Shown here piece by piece: positions 52,505 through 64,000 of a stretch of 64,000 nucleotides of DNA. The notes under the pieces were generated by a model that did not search any database, was not told where the DNA came from, and saw only the letters and a list, made by a program, of their open reading frames with translations. The number at the start of each line of letters is the position of its first letter. Within the stretch, counting starts at the first letter, position 1. Source of the stretch: Phorcus lineatus. Its lineage: Eukaryota > Mollusca > Gastropoda > Trochida > Trochidae. The stretch lies in the NCBI GenBank assembly GCA_921293015.1, contig OV121081.1, positions 60,653,022 to 60,717,021 on the forward strand, written 5' to 3'. The position numbers and the translations under genes are program-made.

Positions 52505-55500
52505 AATATTTGTGACCTGAGTCTCATACTGTTTTTACGACAATGGCCCTGGTTGAAATCCCGGTGGAGACACCAAATATTTGTGACCTGAGTCTCATAC
52601 TGTTTCACGACAACGGCCCTGGTTCAAATCCCGGTGGAGACACCAAATATTTGTGACCTGAGTCTCATACTGTTTTTACGAAAATTGGCCCTGGTTGAAA
52701 TCCCGGTGGAGACACCAAATATTTGTGACCTGAGTCTCATACTGTTTTTACGAAAAATGGCACTGGTTAAAATCCCGGTGGAGACACCAAATATTTGTGA
52801 CCTGCGTTTCATACTGTTTTTACGAAAATTGGCCCTGGTTGAAATCCCGGTGGAGACACCAAATATTTGTGACCTGAGTTTTATACTGTTTCACGACAAC
52901 GGCCCTGGTTGAAATCCCGGTGGAGACACCAAATATTTGTGACCTGAGTTTTATACTGTTTCATGACAACGGCCCTGGTTGAAATCCCGGTGGAGACACC
53001 AAAAATTTGTGACCTGAATCTCATACTGTTTTTACGACAACGGCCCTGGTTGAAATCCCGGTGGAGACACCAAATATTTGTGACCTGAGTCTCATACTGT
53101 TTTTACGACAATGGCCTTGGTTGAAATCCCGGTGGAGACACCAAATATTTGTGACCTGAGTCTCATACTGTTTTACGAAAATTGGCCCTGGTTGAAATCC
53201 CGGTGGAGACACCAAATATTTGTGACCTGAGTCTCATACTATTTTTACGACAATGGCCCTGGTTGAAATCCCGGTGGAGACACCAAATATTTGTGACCTG
53301 AATCTCATACTGTTTCACGACAACGGCCCTGGTTGAAATCCCGGTGGAGACACCAAATATTTGTGACCTGCGACTCATACTGTTTCACGACAACGGCCCT
53401 GGTTCAAATCCCGGTGGAGACACCAAATATTTGTGACCTGAATCTCATACTGTTTTTACGACAACGGCCCTGGTTGAAATCCCGGTGGAGACACCAAATA
53501 TTTGTGACCTGAGTTTTATACTGTTTCACGACAACGGCCCTGGTTGAAATCCCGGTGGAGACACCAAATATTTGTGACCTGAGTCTCATACTGTTTTTAC
53601 GACAATGGCCCTGGTTGAAATCCCGGTGGAGACACCAAATATTTGTGACCTGAGTCTCATACTGTTTTTACGACAATGGCCTTGGTTGAAATCCCGGTGG
53701 AGACACCAAATATTTGTGACCTGAGTCTCATACTGTTTTTACGAAAATTGGCCCTGGTTGAAATCCCGGTGGAGACACCAAATATTTGTGACCTGAGTCT
53801 CATACTATTTTTACGACAATGGCCCTGGTTGAAATCCCGGTGGAGACACCAAATATTTGTGACCTGAGTCTCATACTGTTTTTACGACAATGGCCCTGGT
53901 TGAAATCCCGGTGGAGACACCAAATATTTGTGACCTGAGTCTCATACTGTTTTTACGACAATGGCCCTGGTTGAAATCCCGGTGGAGACACCAAATATTT
54001 GTGACCTGAATCTCATACTGTTTCACGACAACGGCCCTGGTTCAAATCCCGGTGGAGACACCAAATATTTGTGACCTGCGACTCATACTGTTTCACGACA
54101 ACGGCCCTGGTTGAAATCCCGGTGGAGACACCAAATAATTGTGACCTGAGTCTCATACTGTTTCACGACAACGGCCCTGGTTGAAATCCCGGTGGAGACA
54201 CCAAATATTTGTGACCTGAATCTCATACTGTTTTTACGACAACGGCCCTGGTTCAAATCCCAGTGGAGACACCAAATATTTGTGACCTGAGTCTCATACT
54301 GTTTTTACGACAATGGCCTTGGTTGATATCCCGGTGGAGACACCAAATATTTGTGACCTGAGTCTCATACTGTTTTTACGAAAATTGGCCCTGGTTGAAA
54401 TCCCGGTGGAGACACCAAATATTTGTGACCTGAGTCTCATACTATTTTTACGACAATGGCCCTGGTTGAAATCCCGGTGGAGACACCAAATATTTGTGAC
54501 CTGAGTCTCATACTGTTTTTACGACAATGGCCCTGGTTGAAATCCCGGTGGAGACACCAAATATTTGTGACCTTAGTCTCATACTGTTTTTACGACAATG
54601 GCCCTGGTTGAAATCCCGGTGGAGACACCAAATATTTGTGACCTGAATCTCATACTGTTTTTACGACAATGGCCCTGGTTGAAATCCCGGTGGAGACACC
54701 AAATATTTGTGACCTGAATCTCATACTGTTTCACGACAACGGCCCTGGTTGAAATCCCGGTGGAGACACCAAATATTTGTGACCTGCGACTCGTACTGTT
54801 TCACGACAAAGGCCCTGGTTGAAATCCCGGTGGAGACACCAAATATTTGTGACCTGAATCTCATACTGTTTTTACGACAACGGCCCTGGTTCCAATCCCG
54901 GTGGAGACACCAAATATTTGTGACCTGAGTTTTATACTGTTTCACGACAACGGCCCTGGTTGAAATCCCGGTGGAGACACCAAATATTTGTGACCTGAGT
55001 CTCATACTGTTTTTACGACAATGGCCCTGGTTGAAATCCCGGTGGAGACACCAAATATTTGTGACCTGAGTCTCATACTGTTTTTACGACAATGGCCTTG
55101 GTTGAAATCCCGGTGGAGACACCAAATATTTGTGACCTGAGTCTCATACTGTTTTTACGACAATGGCCCTGGTTGAAATCCCGGTGGAGACACCAAATAT
55201 TTGTGACCTGAGTCTCATACTATTTTTACGACAATGGCCCTGGTTGAAATCCCGGTGGAGACACCAAATATTTGTGACCTGAGTCTCATACTGTTTTTAC
55301 GACAATGGCCCTGGTTGAAATCCCGGTGGAGACACCAAATATTTGTGACCTGAATCTCATACTGTTTCACGACAACGGCCCTGGTTCAAATCCCGGTGGA
55401 GACACCAAATATTTGTGACCTGAGTCTCATACTGTTTTTACGACAATGGCCTTGGTTGAAATCCCGGTGGAGACACCAAATATTTGTGACCTGAGTCTCA

Positions 55501-58500
55501 TACTGTTTCACGACAACGGCCCTGGTTCAAATCCCGGTGGAGACACCAAATATTTGTGACCTGAGTCTCATACTATTTTTACGACAAAGGCCCTAGTTGA
55601 AATCCCGGTGGAGACACCAAATATTTGTGACCTGAGTCTCATACTATTTTTACGACAATGGCCCTGGTTGAAATCCCGGTGGAGACACCAAATATTTGTG
55701 ACCTGAATCTCATACTGTTTCACGACAACGGCCCTGGTTCAAATCCCGGTGGAGACACCAAATATTTGTGACCTGCGACTCATACTGTTTCACGACAACG
55801 GCCCTGGTTGAAATCCCGGTGGAGACACCAAATATTTGTGACCTGAATCTCATACTGTTTTTACGACAACGGCCCTGGTTGAAATCCCGGTGGAGACACC
55901 AAATATTTGTGACCTGAGTTTTATACTGTTTCACGACAACGGCCCTGGTTGAAATCCCGGTGGAGACACCAAATATTTGTGACCTGAGTCTCATACTGTT
56001 TTTACGACAATGGCCCTGGTTGAAATCCCGGTGGAGACACCAAATATTTGTGACCTGAGTCTCATACTGTTTCTACGACAATGGCCTTGTTTGAAATCCC
56101 GGTGGAGACACCAAATATTTGTGACCTGAGTCTCATACTGTTTTTACGAAAATTGGCCCTGGTTGAAATCCCGGTGGAGACACCAAATATTTGTGACCTG
56201 AGTCTCATACTATTTTTACGACAATGGCCCTGGTTGAAATCCCGGTGGAGACACCAAATATTTGTGACCTGAGTCTCATACTGTTTTTACGACAATGGCC
56301 CTGGTTGAAATCCCGGTGGAGACACCAAATATTTGTGACCTGAGTCTCATACTGTTTTTACGACAATGGCCCTGGTTGAAATCCCGGTGGAGACACCAAA
56401 TATTTGTGACCTGAATCTCATACTGTTTCACGACAACGGCCCTGGTTGAAATCCCGGTGGAGACACCAAATAATTGTGACCTGAGTCTCATACTGTTTCA
56501 CGACAACGGCCCTGGTTGAAATCCCGGTGGAGACACCAAATATTTGTGACCTGAATCTCATACTGTTTTTACGACAACGGCCCTGGTTCAAATCCCGGTG
56601 GAGACACCAAATATTTGTGACCTGAGTCTCATACTGTTTTTACGACAATGGCCTTGGTTGATATCCCGGTGGAGACACCAAATATTTGTGACCTGAGTCT
56701 CATACTGTTTTTACGAAAATTGGCCCTGGTTGAAATCCCGGTGGAGACACCAAATATTTGTGACCTGAGTCTCATACTATTTTTACGACAATGGCCCTGG
56801 TTGAAATCCCGGTGGAGACACCAAATATTTGTGACCTGAGTCTCATACTGTTTTTACGACAATGGCCCTGGTTGAAATCCCGGTGGAGACACCAAATATT
56901 TGTGACCTGAGTCTCATACTGTTTTTACGACAATGGCCCTGGTTGAAATCCCGGTGGAGACACCAAATATTTGTGACCTGAATCTCATACTGTTTCACGA
57001 CAACGGCCCTGGTTGAAATCCCGGTGGAGACACCAAATATTTGTGACCTGAGTCTCATACTGTTTTTACGACAATGGCCTTGGTTGAAATCCCGGTGGAG
57101 ACACCAAATATTTGTGACCTGAGTCTCATACTGTTTTTACGACAATGGCCCTGGTTGAAATCCCGGTGGAGACACCAAATATTTGTGACCTGAATCTCAT
57201 ACTGTTTCACGACAACGGCCCTGGTTGAAATCCCGGTGGAGACACCAAATATTTGTGACCTGCGACTCGTACTGTTTCACGACAACGGCCCTGGTTGAAA
57301 TCCCGGTGGAGACACCAAATATTTGTGACCTGAATCTCATACTGTTTTTACGACAACGGCCCTGGTTCAAATCCCGGTGGAGACACCAAATATTTGTGAC
57401 CTGAGTTTTATACTGTTTCACGACAACGGCCCTGGTTCAAATCCCGGTGGAGACACCAAATATTTGTGACCTGAGTCTCATACTGTTTTTACGACAATGG
57501 CCCTGGTTGAAATCCCGGTGGAGACACCAAATATTTGTGACCTGAGTCTCATACTGTTTTTACGACAATGGCCTTGGTTGAAATCCCGGTGGAGACACCA
57601 AATATTTGTGACCTGAGTCTCATACTGTTTTTACGAAAATTGGCCCTGGTTGAAATCCCGGTGGAGACACCAAATATTTGTGACCTGAGTCTCATACTAT
57701 TTTTACGACAATGGCCCTGGTTGAAATCCCGGTGGAGACACCAAATATTTGTGACCTGAGTCTCATACTGTTTTTACGACAATGACCCTGGTTGAAATCC
57801 CGGTGGAGACACCAAATATTTGTGACCTGAATCTCATACTGTTTCACGACAACGGCCCTGGTTCAAATCCCGGTGGAGACACCAAATATTTGTGACCTGA
57901 GTCTCATACTGTTTTTACGACAAAGGCCTTGGTTGAAATCCCGGTGGAGACACCAAATATTTGTGACCTGAGTCTCATACTGTTTCACGACAACGGCCCT
58001 GGTTGAAATCCCGGTGGAGACACCAAATATTTGTGACCTGAGTCTCATACTATTTTTACGACAAAGGCCCTGGTTGAAATCCCGGTGGAGACACCAAATA
58101 TTTGTGACCTGAGTCTCATACTGTTTTTACGACAATGGCCCTGGTTGAAATCCCGGTGGAGACACCAAATATTTGTGACCTGAATCTCATACTGTTTCAC
58201 GACAACGGCCCTGGTTCAAATCCCGGTGGAGACACCAAATATTTGTGACCTGAGTCTCATACTGTTTTTACGACAATGGCCCTGGTTGAAATCCCGGTGG
58301 AGACACCAAATATTTGTGACCTGAGTTTTATACTGTATCACGACAACGGCCCTGGTTGAAATCCCGGTGGAGACACCAAATATTTGTGACCTGAGTCTCA
58401 TACTGTTTCACGACAACGGCCCTGGTTCAAATCCCGGTGGAGACACCAAATATTTGTGACCTGAGTCTCATACTGTTTTTACGACAACGGCCCTGGTTGA

Positions 58501-61500
58501 AATCCCGGTGGAGACACCAAATATTTGTGACCTGCGTCTCATACTGTTTCATGACAATGGCCCTGGTTGAAATCCCGGTGGAGACACCAAATATTTGTGA
58601 CCTGCGTCTCATACTGTTTTTACGACAATGGCCCTGGTTGAAATCCCGGTGGAGACACCAAATATTTGTGACCTGCGTCTCATACTGTTTTTACGACAAA
58701 GGCCCTGGTTGAAATCCCGGTGGAGACACCAAAAATTTGTGACTTGAGTCTCATACTGTTTTTACGACAACGGCCCTGGTTGAAATCCCGGTGGAGACAC
58801 CAAATATTTGTGACCTGAGTCTCATACTGTTTTTACGACAACGGCCCTGGTTGAAATCCCGGTGGGGACACCAAATATTTGTGACCTGAGTCTCATACTG
58901 TTTTTACGACAATGGCCCTGGTTGAAATCCCGGTGGAGACACCAAATATTTGTGACCTGAATCTCATACTGTTTCACGACAACGGCCCTGGTTCAAATCC
59001 CGGTGGAGACACCAAATATTTGTGACCTGAGTCTCATACTGTTTTTACGACAAAGGCCTTGGTTGAAATCCCGGTGGAGACACCAAATATTTGTGACCTG
59101 AGTCTCATACTGTTTCACGACAACGGCCCTGGTTCAAATCCCGGTGGAGACACCAAATATTTGTGACCTGAGTCTCATACTATTTTTACGACAAAGGCCC
59201 TGGTTGAAATCCCGGTGGAGACACCAAATATTTGTGACCTGAGTCTCATACTGTTTTTACGACAATGGCCCTGGTTGAAATCCCGGTGGAGACACCAAAT
59301 ATTTGTGACCTGAATCTCATACTGTTTCACGACAACGGCCCTGGTTCAAATCCCGGTGGAGACACCAAATATTTGTGACCTGAGTCTCATACTGTTTTTA
59401 CGACAATGGCCCTGGTTGAAATCCCGGTGGAGACACCAAATATTTGTGACCTGAGTTTTATACTGTATCACGACAACGGCCCTTGTTGAAATCCCGGTGG
59501 AGACACCAAATATTTGTGACCTGAGTCTCATACTGTTTCACGACAACGGCCCTGGTTGAAATCCCGGTGGAGACACCAAATATTTGTGACCTGAGTCTCA
59601 TACTGTTTTTACGACAACGGCCCTGGTTGAAATCCCGGTGGAGACACCAAATATTTGTGACCTGCGTCTCATACTGTTTCATGACAATGGCCCTGGTTGA
59701 AATCCCGGTGGAGACACCAAATATTTGTGACCTGCGTCTCATACTGTTTTTACGACAATGGCCCTGGTTGAAATCCCGGTGGAGACACCAAATATTTGTG
59801 ACCTGCGTCTCATACTGTTTTTACGACAAAGGCCCTGGTTGAAATCCCGGTGGAGACACCAAAAATTTGTGACTTGAGTCTCATACTGTTTTTACGAAAA
59901 TTGGCCCTGGTTGAAATCCCGGTGGAGACACCAAATATTTGTGACCTGAGTCTCATACTGTTTTTACGACAACGGCCCTGGTTGAAATCCCGGCGGAGAC
60001 ACCAAATATTTGTGACCTGCGACTCATACTGTTTCACGACAACGGCCCTGGTTGAAATCCCGGTGGAGACACCAAATATTTGTGACCTGCGACTCGTACT
60101 GTTTCACGACAACGGCCCCGGTTCAAATCCCGGTGGAGACACCAAATATTTGTGACCTGAGTTTCATACTGTTTCACGACAACGGCCCTGGTTCAAATCC
60201 CGGTGGAGACACCAAATATTTGTGACCTGCGACTCATACTGTTTCACGACAACGGCCCCGGTTCAAATCCCGGTGGAGACACCAAATATTTGTGACCTGC
60301 GTCTCATACTGTTTCACGACAACGGCCCTGGTTGAAATCCCGGTGGAGACACCAAATATTTGTGACCTGCGTCTCATACTGTTTCACGACAACGGCCCTG
60401 GTTGAAATCCTGGTGGAGACACCAAATATTTGTGACCTGCGACTCATACTGTTTCACGACAACGGCCCTGGTTCAAATCCCGGTGGAGACACCAAATATT
60501 TGTGACCTGAATCTCGTACTGTTTCACGACAACGGCCCTGGTTCAAATCCCGGTGGAGACACCAAATATTTGTGACCTGAATCTCATACTGTTTCACGAC
60601 AACGGCCCTGGTTGAAATCCCGGTGGAGACACCAAATATTTGTGACCTGCGTCTCATACTGTTTTTACGACAATGGCCCTGGTTGAAATCCCAGTGGAGA
60701 CACCAAATATTTGTGACCTGAGTCTCATACTGTTTTTACGACAATGGCCCTGGTTGAAACCCCGGTGGAGACACCAAATATTTGTGACCTGAGTCTCATA
60801 CTATTTTTACGACAATGGCCCTGGTTGAAATCCCGGTGGAGACACCAAATATTTGTGACCTGAGTCTCATACTGTTTTTACGACAATGGCCCTGGTTGAA
60901 ATCCCGGTGGAGACACCAAATATTTGTGACCTGAATCTCATACTGTTTCACGACAACGGCCCTGGTTCAAATCCCGGTGGAGACACCAAATATTTGTGAC
61001 CTGAGTCTCATACTGTTTTTACGACAAAGGCCTTGGTTGAAATCCCGGTGGAGACACCAAATATTTGTGACCTGAGTCTCATACTGTTTCACGACAACGG
61101 CCCTGGTTGAAATCCCGGTGGAGACACCAAATATTTGTGACCTGAGTCTCATACTATTTTTACGACAAAGGCCCTGGTTGAAATCCCGGTGGAGACACCA
61201 AATATTTGTGACCTGAGTCTCATACTGTTTTTACGACAATGGCCCTGGTTGAAATCCCGGTGGAGACACCAAATATTTGTGACCTGAATCTCATACTGTT
61301 TCACGACAACGGCCCTGGTTCAAATCCCGGTGGAGACACCAAATATTTGTGACCTGAGTCTCATACTGTTTTTACGACAATGGCCCTGGTTGAAATCCCG
61401 GTGGAGACACCAAATATTTGTGACCTGAGTTTTATACTGTATCACGACAACGGCCCTGGTTGAAATCCCGGTGGAGACACCAAATATTTGTGACCTGAGT

Positions 61501-64000
61501 CTCATACTGTTTCACGACAACGGCCCTGGTTGAAATCCCGGTGGAGACACCAAATATTTGTGACCTGAGTCTCATACTGTTTTTACGACAACGGCCCTGG
61601 TTGAAATCCCGGTGGAGACATCAAATATTTGTGACCTGCGTCTCATACTGTTTCATGACAATGGCCCTGGTTGAAATCCCGGTGGAGACACCAAATATTT
61701 GTGACCTGCGTCTCATACTGTTTTTACGACAATGGCCCTGGTTGAAATCCCGGTGGAGACACCAAATATTTGTGACCTGCGTCTCATACTGTTTTTACGA
61801 CAAAGGCCCTGGTTGAAATCCCGGTGGAGACACCAAAAATTTGTGACTTGAGTCTCATACTGTTTTTACGAAAATTGGCCCTGGTTGAAATCCCGGTGGA
61901 GACACCAAATATTTGTGACCTGAGTCTCATACTGTTTTTACGACAACGGCCCTGGTTGAAATCCCGGTGGGGACACCAAATATTTGTGACCTGAGTCTCA
62001 TACTGTTTTTACGACAATGGCCCTGGTTGAAATCCCGGTGGAGACACCAAATATTTGTGACCTGAATCTCATACTGTTTCACGACAACGGCCCTGGTTCA
62101 AATCCCGGTGGAGACACCAAATATTTGTGACCTGAGTCTCATACTGTTTTTACGACAAAGGCCTTGGTTGAAATCCCGGTGGAGACACCAAATATTTGTG
62201 ACCTGAGTCTCATACTGTTTCACGACAACGGCCCTGGTTCAAATCCCGGTGGAGACACCAAATATTTGTGACCTGAGTCTCATACTATTTTTACGACAAA
62301 GGCCCTGGTTGAAATCCCGGTGGAGACACCAAATATTTGTGACCTGAGTCTCATACTGTTTTTACGACAAAGGCCCTGGTTGAAATCCCGGTGGAGACAC
62401 CAAATATTTGTGACCTGAATCTCATACTGTTTCACGACAACGGCCCTGGTTGAAATCCCGGTGGAGACACCAAATATTTGTGACCTGAATCTCATACTGT
62501 TTCACGACAACGGCCCTGGTTCAAATCCCGGTGGAGACACCAAATATTTGTGACCTGAGTCTCATACTGTTTTTACGACAATGGCCCTGGTTGAAATCCC
62601 GGTGGAGACACCAAATATTTGTGACCTGAGTTTTATACTGTATCACGACAACGGCCCTTGTTGAAATCCCGGTGGAGACACCAAATATTTGTGACCTGAG
62701 TCTCATACTGTTTCACGACAACGGCCCTGGTTGAAATCCCGGTGGAGACACCAAATATTTGTGACCTGAGTCTCATACTGTTTTTACGACAACGGCCCTG
62801 GTTGAAATCCCGGTGGAGACACCAAATATTTGTGACCTGCGTCTCATACTGTTTCATGACAATGGCCCTGGTTGAAATCCCGGTGGAGACACCAAATATT
62901 TGTGACCTGCGTCTCATACTGTTTTTACGACAATGGCCCTGGTTGAAATCCCGGTGGAGACACCAAATATTTGTGACCTGCGTCTCATACTGTTTTTACG
63001 ACAAAGGCCCTGGTTGAAATCCCGGTGGAGACACCAAAAATTTGTGACTTGAGTCTCATACTGTTTTTACGAAAATTGGCCCTGGTTGAAATCCCGGTGG
63101 AGACACCAAATATTTGTGACCTGAGTCTCATACTGTTTTTACGACAACGGCCCTGGTTGAAATCCCGGCGGAGACACCAAATATTTGTGACCTGCGACTC
63201 ATACTGTTTCACGACAACGGCCCTGGTTGAAATCCCGGTGGAGACACCAAATATTTGTGACCTGCGACTCGTACTGTTTCACGACAACGGCCCCGGTTCA
63301 AATCCCGGTGGAGACACCAAATATTTGTGACCTGAGTTTCATACTGTTTCACGACAACGGCCCTGGTTCAAATCCCGGTGGAGACACCAAATATTTGTGA
63401 CCTGCGACTCATACTGTTTCACGACAACGGCCCCGGTTCAAATCCCGGTGGAGACACCAAATATTTGTGACCTGAGTCTCATACTGTTTCACGACAACGG
63501 CCCTGGTTGAAATCCCGGTGGAGACACCAAATATTTGTGACCTGCGTCTCATACTGTTTCACGACAACGGCCCTGGTTGAAATCCTGGTGGAGACACCAA
63601 ATATTTGTGACCTGCGACTCATACTGTTTCACGACAACGGCCCTGGTTCAAATCCCGGTGGAGACACCAAATATTTGTGACCTGAATCTCGTACTGTTTC
63701 ACGACAACGGCCCTGGTTCAAATCCCGGTGGAGACACCAAATATTTGTGACCTGAATCTCATACTGTTTCACGACAACGGCCCTGGTTGAAATCCCGGTG
63801 GAGACACCAAATATTTGTGACCTGCGTCTCATACTGTTTTTACGACAATGGCCCTGGTTGAAATCCCAGTGGAGACACCAAATATTTGTGACCTGAGTCT
63901 CATACTGTTTTTACGACAATGGCCCTGGTTGAAACCCCGGTGGAGACACCAAATATTTGTGACCTGAGTCTCATACTGTTTTTACGAAAATTGGCCCTGG
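52461..64000 (+). repeat. Satellite array, ~70-71-bp tRNA-derived unit, >11.5 kb, truncated by window end
   Basis: Roughly 160 head-to-tail units run without interruption from the tRNA-like left edge to the window end. Each has a tRNA 3'-half part (ACGACAAYGGCCCTGGTTSA, AATCCCGGTGGAGACACC) and a non-tRNA part (AAATATTTGTGACCTG, a variable GAGTCTC/AATCTC/CGACTC/CGTCTC block, ATACTGTTT). Three length classes exist: 70 bp (TTTCACGACAACGG), 71 bp (TTTTTACGACAATGG) and 72 bp (TTTTTACGAAAATTGG). Because unit length is not a multiple of three, long false ORFs appear on both strands. The array lies about 1 kb upstream of the second TLR gene. Confidence 0.97.
57863..64000. repeat. Higher-order repeat: ~3.1-kb block of satellite units duplicated in tandem
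   Basis: Diagnostic unit orders recur with a constant offset. Segments starting 57863, 58216 and 58437 recur 3104 bp later (60967, 61320, 61541). Segments at 59346, 59567, 59810 and 60454 recur 3175 bp later (62521, 62742, 62985, 63629). The extra 71 bp is one additional unit near 62425-62500. Within each block a sub-block of about 1.1-1.2 kb is itself repeated (58437/59567 and 61541/62742). Confidence 0.85.

Noticed and set aside
52624-63832. Many overlapping ORFs of 60-101 residues on both strands, with repeated METPNICDLSLILF- or QIFGVSTGISTRA-type sequence
   Set aside because: They are six-frame readings of the satellite. The unit length is not a multiple of three and the unit lacks stops in several frames. 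No start context or domain.
52461-64000. CRISPR-like or VNTR gene array
   Set aside because: There are no unique spacers; the whole unit repeats with point variants. The host is a eukaryote.

Overview
The window is eukaryotic nuclear DNA, AT-rich, with intron-containing genes, metazoan splice sites and many small transposon relics. The protein families suggest a lophotrochozoan, most probably a mollusc. These are an Integrator subunit with vertebrate-like exons, a BAK/MCL1-like Bcl-2 protein, and single-exon Toll-like receptors with the two-block LRR layout of protostome Tolls. A tRNA-headed SINE ends in a GCGGCGTTAAAC-type tail that I recall from molluscan repeats. I cannot name the species.

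Left third (1-17.2 kb), the gene-rich part. The last seven coding exons of INTS14 (Integrator subunit 14) run on + and end at 8249. Convergent to it, on -, is a small gene (CDS 10705-11130) whose 141-residue product carries two consecutive BH3-like motifs; I propose it as a BH3-only apoptosis inducer. Its head faces a two-exon Bcl-2 family gene on + (14586-16183), which has BH3-like, BH1 and BH2 segments, a C-terminal anchor and a CCAAT/CRE/TATA promoter. A candidate death activator and a multi-domain Bcl-2 protein therefore sit side by side.

Middle (17.2-40.7 kb), mostly non-coding. It holds a frameshifted THAP-domain fragment and three unrecognised small coding candidates on -. It also holds a complete tRNA-derived SINE with target duplication, pentanucleotide and GA microsatellites, and several families of short inverted-repeat elements (MITEs). 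One of these, a palindromic family with 9-bp target duplications, is present in two full copies.

Right third (40.7-64 kb). Two tandem, same-strand Toll-like receptor genes (40800-42887 and 49285-51372), each encoding 695 residues in one exon, are nearly identical at both ends but divergent in the central LRR/LRRCT region. About 1 kb upstream of the second begins an array of about 70-71-bp units that runs off the window end (>11.5 kb, roughly 160 units). At its left edge the array grows out of a tRNA-like sequence, and every unit repeats the 3' half of that tRNA, including a pol III B-box-like motif. The array has higher-order structure, with a ~3.1-kb block duplicated in tandem. Many apparent ORFs inside it are artefacts of periodicity.
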